Origin: an archaeon | GTDB taxonomy: Archaea > Thermoproteota > Nitrososphaeria > Nitrososphaerales > Nitrosopumilaceae | Assembly: GCA_021824845.1 (NCBI GenBank) | Contig: JAKAJY010000087.1 | Span: 1-11,322, forward strand | Reading direction: 5' to 3' | Length of the DNA stretch: 11,322 nt | Part shown: positions 5,773-11,322 of the stretch, one piece after another | Layout of the letters: each line of letters starts with the position of its first letter | How positions within the stretch are numbered: the stretch's first letter is position 1 | The notes under the pieces: model-generated | What the model was told of the DNA's origin: nothing | The model's database searches: none | Seen by the model: only the letters and a program-made list of their open reading frames with translations | Made by a program: the position numbers and the translations under genes

Positions 5773-6441
5773 AATCTCAAACTTACCGTTTTCTTTTGCC
5801 TTGTAGATGATGTCTGCTTTTCGTGTAAATATTCCAGCCTCGACCACACCCGGAATCTGCTTTATTTTGCCGGAAAGCAATTTTGGTGACTTTATTGTAC
5901 CAAAATCACAATCATAGATTATGTTGCCGTTTTCAGTAATGAATGGATAGCCACGCTCTATTGTGCGAATTTGTGGTTTTCCGCCTAGTTTTTGGAGGAA
6001 TCTTCTTACAGTATTTCTTGCAAATGGATGAACTTCTACTGGCACGGTGCGATTGAAATATTTCACAAATTTTGATTCGTCTGCCATTATCACGACTTTT
6101 TCCGCAGATGATATCAGAATGTTTTCTCGCAGTAGGGCGCCACCACCTCCCTTGATCAGGTTTTTTTGCAAATCTATCTGATCTGCCCCATCAAACACGA
6201 CATTGATCTTTTCTATCTGGTCCGCACTGATCAAGTGGATTCCGGCCTGTTCTGCAACCAGCTTTATCTGTAATGATGTAGGTACTGCATGGACGTTTAG
6301 CTTTTTCTTTTTGATCTGGATTCCAAGCTCTTTTACAAATGCAGTTGCCGCCCGGCCGCTACCAAGGCCCAAAACAGAATTGTTTTTTACGAATTTTAGT
6401 GCGTCCTTGGATAATGCCTCAATGGCATCATCAAATGACAA
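5764..6441 (-). CDS. rpiA: Ribose-5-phosphate isomerase A
   Basis: This 225-residue cytoplasmic enzyme interconverts ribose 5-phosphate and ribulose 5-phosphate, supplying ribose for nucleotides from pentose metabolism. RpiA motifs are intact: GLGSGRA at 25-31 (phosphate binding), PTS at 54-56, DGADQID at 84-90 and KGGGGALLREN at 97-107. Asp84, Asp87, Lys97 and Glu106 correspond, with a constant offset of three, to the catalytic Asp81, Asp84, Lys94 and Glu103 of E. coli RpiA. The start is TTG at 6441, immediately after the upstream TAA with no spacer. No in-frame ATG precedes the core motifs; the only internal Met is near residue 119. It is the last gene of the Lsm-eL37-coiled-coil operon, and its stop overlaps the end of the convergent amidohydrolase gene. 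Confidence 0.95.
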   Translation of the reverse strand: MSFDDAIEALSKDALKFVKNNSVLGLGSGRAATAFVKELGIQIKKKKLNVHAVPTSLQIKLVAEQAGIHLISADQIEKINVVFDGADQIDLQKNLIKGGGGALLRENILISSAEKVVIMADESKFVKYFNRTVPVEVHPFARNTVRRFLQKLGGKPQIRTIERGYPFITENGNIIYDCDFGTIKSPKLLSGKIKQIPGVVEAGIFTRKADIIYKAKENGKFEILR

Positions 6442-7398
6442 TTACTCTACCTCGGCCTGCTCTAGTTTCGATAATGTCTTCATTATTTCGCGTTTAATGG
6501 AATCAAGATCATCCTCATCGTCTTCAACCTCTTCTGGTTCTGGGATGTTCATCTTAGGTTTTTTCTTTTCCTGCTCTGCTTGTTTGAATTCAAGCTTTGG
6601 CGGCTCATCCCTTATTTTTTGTTCAATGTTGATTGGCTCACTCAAAAATGGCTTTACTACCTGAGGCTGAACTGTTTCTGCAATCTGTTGTATGATCTCC
6701 TGCTTTGCCTCAATTACCGGTGATGTGATTTCAGCCTGGGTTTGAATCTGGATTTCCGGTGTGTCAACCGCAGGCTCGATTCTGGTCTCAAATTCTACTG
6801 GCGGTATTGGAGCATCCGGAATCTCAGTTAGTGTTGCAAGCTCTATTCTTTTTCCTGGCTTTGCAAACGATTTGATTAGTTCCTCGATGTTTTGTGTAGT
6901 TACAATTTCAGATTTTTGCTGTACTATGACAGGTTTTTCCACCTTGGTCTCGATTTTTTCCTCTTTCTTTGTCTCTGGTTTTTCCAGTTGTATGGTTTGG
7001 GCTAGCTGAATCTTTGATGAAATGTCTGCCAGTCTTTTATCCAGCGCAGATAGTTTTTGGTCCATCAGACTCATCAGGCCATCGCCCAGTGGGCCAAGGT
7101 CTGGATATTTTGATGCCTGCTCTAGTTTTTCTATTTTAGCCAGTATGATGCCAAGCTGGTACTGGTATTTTGATAATAATTTGTCAACTTGGACCTTGGT
7201 GAGCGTAGTCGGCTCGCCATATAATCGTGAAATGGTTTTTTGTAAAATCTCTTTTTCTATTCGTAACGAGTCAATTTGTGCCCTAATGTGGGAGTTGGCA
7301 CCAATCAAAGGCATCTTGTTTTTGCCTTTTGGGAATTTGTTAATTGTTGCCGCAGTTGCAGCCCCGGCCAAAGAACTAATGACTAGAGCTAGTTCCAT
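6442..7398 (-). CDS. Uncharacterised coiled-coil protein with N-terminal hydrophobic segment
   Basis: This 318-residue protein matches no family I recognise. Residues 1-20 are small and hydrophobic (MELALVISSLAGAATAA), followed by basic KFPKGKNK, a pattern suiting a membrane anchor or signal-anchor. Residues about 36-60, 68-97 and 107-135 look like coiled coil. Residues 136-285 are a disordered Glu/Lys/Val/Pro/Gln-rich stretch with many PVI, PEI and EKP units. The tail is a strongly acidic EPEEVEDDEDD followed by a short amphipathic helix ending QAEVE. There are no Cys. Its ATG abuts the eL37 stop (TAA|ATG) and its own TAA abuts the TTG of rpiA, so translation of all three is probably coupled. 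A scaffold at the membrane is conceivable from the architecture, but no function is assigned. Confidence 0.8.
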   Translation of the reverse strand: MELALVISSLAGAATAATINKFPKGKNKMPLIGANSHIRAQIDSLRIEKEILQKTISRLYGEPTTLTKVQVDKLLSKYQYQLGIILAKIEKLEQASKYPDLGPLGDGLMSLMDQKLSALDKRLADISSKIQLAQTIQLEKPETKKEEKIETKVEKPVIVQQKSEIVTTQNIEELIKSFAKPGKRIELATLTEIPDAPIPPVEFETRIEPAVDTPEIQIQTQAEITSPVIEAKQEIIQQIAETVQPQVVKPFLSEPINIEQKIRDEPPKLEFKQAEQEKKKPKMNIPEPEEVEDDEDDLDSIKREIMKTLSKLEQAEVE

Positions 7399-7566
7399 TT
7401 AGGCGTACCATTTAATCCAAGAATATTTTCGAATTCTTGCATCTGGGAAGCCACAGCTTGAACATCTGTGATGTCTCTTGTGATACGAGTTATTTCCACA
7501 TCTTCTGCATCTAATGTGAGGCTTTTTCCTTGAGAAAAGCCCCATCGATGGAGTTCCACGAGTCAT
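7399..7566 (-). CDS. rpl37e: 50S ribosomal protein eL37 (L37e)
   Basis: The minus strand from the ATG at 7566 to the TAA at 7401-7399 encodes 55 residues beginning MTRGTPSMG. It has the zinc-finger pairs CRRCG (Cys20, Cys23) and CSSCGFP (Cys35, Cys38) and the conserved RIRKYSW tail, the signature of eL37. This is a zinc-binding large-subunit protein shared by archaea and eukaryotes that contacts 23S rRNA. Length is normal for a short archaeal form. It starts 14 bases after the Lsm stop, with a weak GGTG ribosome-site candidate, and ends directly against the next ATG. The Lsm-eL37 order is a known conserved archaeal arrangement, which supports the call. The frame falls below common ORF length cut-offs. 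Confidence 0.96.
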   Translation of the reverse strand: MTRGTPSMGLFSRKKPHIRCRRCGNNSYHKRHHRCSSCGFPDARIRKYSWIKWYA

Positions 7567-7580
7567 AAATCAGACACCAC

Positions 7581-7811
7581 TTACGCTGGTGGAGGAGATA
7601 TCATTACTACGTTATCTCCACGCACAACTATGGTTCCTATGCTTTTTGTCTCGCCCTCAGCTGGGATTTCCTCTGAGCTGTCGAGTAGCAGATTCATGTG
7701 CTGATCAAAACCTCTGAGGTTGCCTCGGATGGTTTTGCCGCCTTTGAGCTTGATTAGAACTACTTTGTCGATGCTTTCGTCCAATACTTTTACTGCCATG
7801 TCAACTGACAT
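7581..7811 (-). CDS. Sm-like archaeal RNA-binding protein (Lsm/SmAP)
   Basis: This 76-residue protein is a complete Sm fold. An N-terminal helix (residues 1-15) precedes the Sm1 motif [20 protein letters not shown] at 21-40, with Asp36, His38 and Asn40 in the RNA-binding loop. The Sm2 motif [13 protein letters not shown] follows at 61-73. Archaeal Lsm proteins form six- or seven-membered rings that bind U-rich RNA and interact with tRNA and small RNAs. The gene leads an operon with eL37, the coiled-coil protein and rpiA. ATG at 7811 (MSVDMAVK) is chosen because it lies closest to the TATA-like box; Met5 at 7799 is an alternative. Confidence 0.95.
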   Translation of the reverse strand: MSVDMAVKVLDESIDKVVLIKLKGGKTIRGNLRGFDQHMNLLLDSSEEIPAEGETKSIGTIVVRGDNVVMISPPPA

Positions 7812-7841
7812 TTAATTCACTTATTGGATCCCCTATGCTGT

Positions 7842-7853
7842 TAATATATTAAA
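7842..7853 (-). promoter_or_regulatory. Strong TATA-like box for the Lsm-eL37 operon
   Basis: The minus strand reads TTTAATATATTA, centred near 7847, the best TATA match in the window. Twenty-six bases on, transcription would start near 7821, giving a leader of about ten bases containing a GTGA that might aid ribosome binding. A strong promoter fits an operon that begins with an RNA chaperone and a ribosomal protein. Confidence 0.6.
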
Positions 7854-7881
7854 GTTTCAGTAGTGAACAATAGAGTCTTAG

Positions 7882-8583
7882 TCAGTGCATCAACTTTGAC
7901 ACTGTTTTGGAGAGATTTTGCGTAATTTCGGAAAAAATTTCTTGCCCGTCTTTTTTTGTCGCCTTTGTGGGGTTTCCCCAAATTCCGTTTTTCGTTGCCT
8001 TGATGAACTGCTTTGATGCTAGTCTTGAGATACGTTGTTTTTGTGATGTGGTCATGTCTTGAGTGGTGAGCCCCTTTTTGGCAAGTCTCATCTTTACTTG
8101 TTTTGTTAATGCCAGCATGAGTGATGTCTCAACAAATCCAGCATGATCAAACTCCCTGTCCATGAATCTCCAATAAGAGAACACAAACACCTTTGTCTCT
8201 CCATGTGTCATTTTGGCAACTTTGCTGGCAAGTGATTTGAGCGCATTCTGGTTTCCATGATGGCCGTTCAGTATGATGATTCTGTTTATCTTATTCTGGC
8301 CAAGCGAAACACAAAGATCGACCAAATAGTTCTGTAAGGTCTTGTCTTTGATGCTCAGATTGAAAAACGGGGCATGCTCAAATGATACTCCGTACTGTAT
8401 GGTGGGAAACAATAACAGGCCACATCTTTTGGCAACATACCTTGCTACCTCGGTTACTATGTCGGAATCCGTGGATATTGGCAAGTGAGCACCGTGCTGC
8501 TCAAGTGAGCCTACTGGTATGATTGCAGATTTTGACTTTGTTTTGCGAATAATGGGATCAGTCAGGATGCGAATCTCTGTCAT
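7882..8583 (-). CDS. Creatininase-family amidohydrolase, probably ArfB-type formamide hydrolase
   Basis: The 233-residue protein carries the creatininase-family metal motifs: GSLEQHGAHLP with Glu28, His30 and His33, then TD with Asp39, NGHHGN at 106-111 and HAGFVETS with Glu152. In archaea this family includes ArfB, which hydrolyses the formamide of the ring-opened pyrimidine intermediate of riboflavin and F420 synthesis, releasing formate. The short length fits ArfB, but the exact substrate is inferred. The frame could start at 8604 (MEKSLHKM), but that overlaps purU by 25 bases; the ATG at 8583 overlaps the purU stop as ATGA, the coupling arrangement also used at 1746-1749, and is preferred. 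Pairing with PurU, another formate-releasing enzyme, supports a one-carbon context. Confidence 0.8.
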   Translation of the reverse strand: MTEIRILTDPIIRKTKSKSAIIPVGSLEQHGAHLPISTDSDIVTEVARYVAKRCGLLLFPTIQYGVSFEHAPFFNLSIKDKTLQNYLVDLCVSLGQNKINRIIILNGHHGNQNALKSLASKVAKMTHGETKVFVFSYWRFMDREFDHAGFVETSLMLALTKQVKMRLAKKGLTTQDMTTSQKQRISRLASKQFIKATKNGIWGNPTKATKKDGQEIFSEITQNLSKTVSKLMH

Positions 8584-9416
8584 TTTGTGTAGACTTTTCT
8601 CCAAGAGACTTCCAGCTTTCCATCAAGGTGCATCTTGACTGCCTTTAGTAATGTCTGCGCCTCTAGTTCTTGGCCTTTTTCTTTTATGGTCTCCAGCGTA
8701 TCTGCAGAATCAACTTTGAATGAATCCTGAAATATTATCGGTCCCTGATCTAGCTCTTCTGTGACATAGTGAGCAGTCACACCGACTATCTTTGTTCCCC
8801 GCTCAAATGCTTGTGCATATGCGAATGCGCCAGGAAATGCAGGAAGCAGCGATGGATGTATGTTGATTATTCGATGTGGATAACGCCAAACAAAGTTTGG
8901 AGTCATTATTCTCATGTATCTTGCCAATACCACCAAGTCAATGTCGTATTTTTTAGAAATCTCAATTAGATGGTCTTCTGCCTTCTGCTGCTCTTTTTCA
9001 TCCACTAGGACAAATGGAATTCCAGCCTTTTTTGCATATGATTCCAATGTTTTCTCGGTTCCAACAATAACGCTGATCTTGCCTTTTAGCTGGCTTTTTG
9101 CAGCTAGCAGTGCTTCAAGGCAGTGTGGTTCCTTGGTGACAAAGACTGCGATATTTTTGTCCGAGTTTATCTCATGATATACGCTTACTTCCATTGCAAG
9201 CTGCTTTCCCAAGTCTTGTAGTTCACGGTCAAATTTTTTTACATCAAATTCGCGAGAAAACGATGCCTCAAGGTGCATCCCAAATAATCCTTTGATGACG
9301 TTTTGGTTTACCTTCTCAATGTTGCCTTGTTTTTGGAAAATCAAATTTGTAAATGACGCAACCACACCCTCGCGGTCCTTGCCCACAACTGTAATTCCTA
9401 TTCGGATCTTTTTCAT
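8580..9416 (-). CDS. purU: Formyltetrahydrofolate deformylase (PurU)
   Basis: This 278-residue cytoplasmic enzyme hydrolyses 10-formyltetrahydrofolate to formate and tetrahydrofolate. Residues about 4-80 form an ACT regulatory domain (ITVVGKDREGVVASFTN). Residues 87-275 are the formyl-transferase fold with the catalytic Asn185 and His187 in NIHPSLLPAFPG and Asp223 in TEELDQGPI. The PurU-specific stretches EPHCLEALL, ARYMRIMTP and VTAHYV distinguish it from GAR formyltransferase PurN. In archaea that use formate-dependent purine enzymes (PurT, PurP), PurU can supply formate, and it also balances folate pools. The ATG at 9416 is 26 bases from a TATA-like box. Its stop overlaps the next gene by four bases. 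Confidence 0.94.
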   Translation of the reverse strand: MKKIRIGITVVGKDREGVVASFTNLIFQKQGNIEKVNQNVIKGLFGMHLEASFSREFDVKKFDRELQDLGKQLAMEVSVYHEINSDKNIAVFVTKEPHCLEALLAAKSQLKGKISVIVGTEKTLESYAKKAGIPFVLVDEKEQQKAEDHLIEISKKYDIDLVVLARYMRIMTPNFVWRYPHRIINIHPSLLPAFPGAFAYAQAFERGTKIVGVTAHYVTEELDQGPIIFQDSFKVDSADTLETIKEKGQELEAQTLLKAVKMHLDGKLEVSWRKVYTK

Positions 9417-9437
9417 GGAGTTGTGTTACAATTTCAC

Positions 9438-9446
9438 TTTATTAAC
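9438..9446 (-). promoter_or_regulatory. TATA-like box for the purU operon
   Basis: The minus strand reads GTTAATAAA, centred near 9442. Exactly 26 bases downstream is the A of the purU ATG at 9416, so the transcript is predicted to be leaderless. Confidence 0.6.
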
Positions 9447-9476
9447 CTAGGTCTGGCTTGACATGATTCAGAATGG

Positions 9477-9561
9477 TGCGGGAGGTGGGATTTGAACCCA
9501 CGAACCCCTAAGAGATAAGGGCCTAAACCTTACGCCGTTGACCAGGCTTGGCGACCCCCGC
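9477..9561 (-). tRNA. tRNA-Leu (anticodon TAG)
   Basis: The minus strand gives an 85-base tRNA of the long-variable-arm class. Acceptor GCGGGGG pairs with CTCCCGC (one G-U), the D loop contains GG, and the anticodon stem TAAGG/CCTTA encloses TTTAGGC with anticodon TAG at 9525-9523, reading CUA and probably other CUN leucine codons. The T stem GTGGG/CCCAC is perfect and the discriminator is A, as leucine tRNAs require. No intron and no encoded CCA. Confidence 0.96.
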
Positions 9562-9645
9562 ATCAATGCTCAAATTCTACACAAACTTATTGCTTACCAT
9601 TTTGGCTAGCCACCTAGACCTCTTCCTAAAAATTGGGGACAACAA

Positions 9646-10254
9646 ATGAAAAACAGATTGAATCTGCCCAAATTCGTCCTAGCTACCAGTGGACTGTATG
9701 CTGGACTTGCTACTGCTTTTTCTATGATTGGATTGTTGCCAATCTCTGGCAATCTTCTACCCACTCCGTATCTGATCGGCAATCCGCTTGAGGTCAGTGG
9801 GATCTCCGTCGAACATGTGGTAGGTCATATCACATTTGGCATGATAGCTGGCATCGCAACACTTAGCGTTAGATACTTGATCATTGCAGGTTTGTTTCCA
9901 ATAGCACTTGATGCCGATCATCTAATCCAGTTCTTGAATTTGGAGGCAATACCGCGAATGGGGCACTCGTTTGTTTATGCAGTAATCTCAGTTCCGATAA
10001 TGATGTATGTCTTAGGAAAAAGGGATTACCGGCTTGGGGCAATATCGCTTGCATCTATATTGACACACGTCTCATTTGATGTACTTTTATCAGACAAAAT
10101 CGGCAGCTCATTTCCAATTTTGATACCGTTTTCAGGTCAAACAGTTACCCTGATTGGATATGATTGGATTCTATTCCTAGCCGCAGCAGCGGTAATTATT
10201 GGAACTGGTACATTTATTGCAAAAAAGCCCCATTCCAATAAAGCACAAATCTAA
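9646..10254 (+). CDS. Polytopic membrane protein, YdjM-like (membrane-bound metal-dependent hydrolase family)
   Basis: This 202-residue inner membrane protein has about five hydrophobic segments (roughly 9-31, 62-88, 107-124, 130-148, 172-192). The pattern of polar residues matches the YdjM/DUF457 family: His61 in VVGHITFG, LDADHL at 88-93, GHS at 106-108, THVSFD at 140-145 and a following PFSG. These conserved His and Asp residues are thought to form a metal site within the membrane; reaction and substrate are unknown even for well-studied relatives. The start is ATG; a GGGGAC six bases upstream is a possible ribosome-binding site. The next gene starts 19 bases downstream, so the two may be co-transcribed, though no shared pathway is evident. 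Confidence 0.72.
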   Translation: MKNRLNLPKFVLATSGLYAGLATAFSMIGLLPISGNLLPTPYLIGNPLEVSGISVEHVVGHITFGMIAGIATLSVRYLIIAGLFPIALDADHLIQFLNLEAIPRMGHSFVYAVISVPIMMYVLGKRDYRLGAISLASILTHVSFDVLLSDKIGSSFPILIPFSGQTVTLIGYDWILFLAAAAVIIGTGTFIAKKPHSNKAQI

Positions 10255-10273
10255 CCCTGCAAAACCAGAATCA

Positions 10274-11322
10274 ATGGGCAAGCTTTTTGGAACAAACGGA
10301 GTCCGCGGTGTCTTTGGCAAAGACTTTACCTTGCAGTTTGTCCATGATCTGACGCTTTCACTTGCTGCTTATTTCAAGAAAGGGCCAATTCTTGTGGGAT
10401 ATGATGGTCGTGATTCCAGTCCAATACTTGCCAAGGTAATCTGCTCTACTCTGAATTATTCTGGGCTTGATTGCAATCTTGTTGGTCTTGTGCCGACACC
10501 CGCACTGGAATATGCTACAAAAAAGCTTGGTTATTCAGGTGGAATAATGATTACTGCATCTCACAACCCGCCACAATACAACGGAATCAAACCCGTGGCA
10601 AGTGATGGAGTTGAGATCTCACGAGAAGACGAGACAAAAATTGAGCAGATCTACTTTGAGAAAAAATGGACCAAATTCAAAAAAATCGGCAAAACAGGAA
10701 CAGAATCAAGAGTAATTTCGACATACATCAATGGAATAATATCACAAGTAAACTACAAAAAAATAAGATCAAAAAAGTTCACAGTCGTAGTGGATTTGGG
10801 AAATGGAGCACAGGCAGCAGCTGTACCAATCCTGTGCAGGGACCTTGGATGCAAAACGTTTCTGATCAATGAAAAAATCGACGGTCAGTTTCCAGGACGA
10901 GGATCAGAGCCTACTCCACAAAACCTACAAAAACTATCCAAAACAGTTCTAAAAACAAAGGCAGCACTCGGCATTGCATTTGATGGTGATGGTGATCGCA
11001 GCATCTTTTGTGACAACCAAGGAAAAATCCTAACTGGTGACAAGTCCGCATTATTGTTGGCAAACCACATTCTAAACAAATATCCGAAATCCAAAGTAGT
11101 GACTTGCCTTAATTCAAGCTCGGCCATTGAAGAACTAGCGGCAAAAACAAAATCCAAAGTAATTCGCACAAAGGTCGGAAGCGTAGAAGTGTCAAGAAAA
11201 ATGGTGCCTCAAAAAGCATTGATCGGATTTGAGGAAAACGGCGGATTCATGTATGGCAAGCACAACCAAGTTCGCGATGGTGCAATGACACTTGCATTGG
11301 GACTGGATCTTTTGGCAGACTC
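10274..11322 (+). CDS. glmM: Phosphohexomutase, GlmM-type phosphoglucosamine mutase (3' end outside window)
   Basis: The first 349 residues are present; the frame is open at the window edge. The enzyme moves phosphate between C6 and C1 of a hexose phosphate, in the GlmM case glucosamine 6-phosphate to glucosamine 1-phosphate, towards UDP-N-acetylglucosamine for glycans. Motifs are FGTNGVRG at 5-12, VGYDGRDSS at 41-49, the phosphoserine loop TASHNP with Ser96, the metal loop DGDGDR at 237-242 and the sugar-recognition motif EENGG at 320-324. The fourth, phosphate-binding domain would follow off the edge. Archaeal members of this family can be GlmM or phosphomannomutase, and some act on both; TNGVRG favours GlmM. 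It follows the YdjM-like gene by 19 bases. Confidence 0.92.
   Translation, partial: MGKLFGTNGVRGVFGKDFTLQFVHDLTLSLAAYFKKGPILVGYDGRDSSPILAKVICSTLNYSGLDCNLVGLVPTPALEYATKKLGYSGGIMITASHNPPQYNGIKPVASDGVEISREDETKIEQIYFEKKWTKFKKIGKTGTESRVISTYINGIISQVNYKKIRSKKFTVVVDLGNGAQAAAVPILCRDLGCKTFLINEKIDGQFPGRGSEPTPQNLQKLSKTVLKTKAALGIAFDGDGDRSIFCDNQGKILTGDKSALLLANHILNKYPKSKVVTCLNSSSAIEELAAKTKSKVIRTKVGSVEVSRKMVPQKALIGFEENGGFMYGKHNQVRDGAMTLALGLDLLAD

Noticed and set aside
6203..7402. Long plus-strand frames with Ser/Phe-rich translations
   Set aside because: They are antisense to rpiA and the coiled-coil gene, show no recognisable motif, and have the composition expected from reversing Glu/Lys-rich coding.
8584..8604. 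Seven-residue N-terminal extension of the creatininase-family protein
   Set aside because: It lies inside purU, and the ATG at 8583 gives the standard ATGA coupling.
1..11322. Mobile element, prophage or defence system
   Set aside because: No transposase, integrase, terminal repeats, nuclease/toxin genes or attachment duplication next to either tRNA could be seen; the genes are mostly housekeeping.

Overview
The window looks like ordinary chromosome of an AT-rich archaeon, most likely a Nitrososphaeria (Thaumarchaeota) member of the Nitrosopumilales type. Archaeal marks are an Lsm protein followed by ribosomal protein eL37, tRNA genes without an encoded CCA end, several TTG starts, four-base ATGA gene overlaps, and TATA-like boxes centred about 26 bases upstream of start codons, as expected for leaderless mRNAs. 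The lineage call rests on overall protein style; no ammonia-oxidation gene is present to confirm it.

Layout. (1) Positions 1-1527: the end of a thioredoxin gene, a helical protein with a Gly/Met/Pro-rich linker and C-terminal zinc ribbon, then a converging pair encoding a second zinc-ribbon protein and a Trp-rich, all-helical, phasin-like protein. (2) Positions 1615-2790: a minus-strand operon of a DsbD/CcdA-like membrane protein with a His-rich loop and an overlapping 44-residue YHS-domain protein. A perfect TTTACAATTGTAAA palindrome lies upstream, and the unit reads as a metal- or redox-handling module. (3) Positions 2975-5772: tRNA-Ala(CGC), then S-adenosylhomocysteine hydrolase and a cyclic amidohydrolase, both starting with TTG. 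(4) Positions 5764-7811, minus strand: Lsm, eL37, a coiled-coil protein and ribose-5-phosphate isomerase A, the last three packed with no spacer. (5) Positions 7882-9416, minus strand: formyltetrahydrofolate deformylase (PurU) overlapping a creatininase-family hydrolase resembling ArfB; both would release formate. (6) Positions 9477-11322: tRNA-Leu(UAG), a YdjM-like membrane protein and the first 349 residues of a GlmM-type phosphohexomutase.

Genes are dense: the longest gene-free stretch is 239 bases (2736-2974). I see no CRISPR array, transposon, prophage or defence system. Two conserved genes too short for many ORF callers (eL37 and the YHS protein) are read here directly from the minus strand. 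I found no convincing new system. The best leads are the palindrome upstream of the DsbD/YHS operon, the uncharacterised coiled-coil gene in the Lsm-eL37-RpiA operon, the PurU-ArfB pair, and a mismatch in the T stem of tRNA-Ala.
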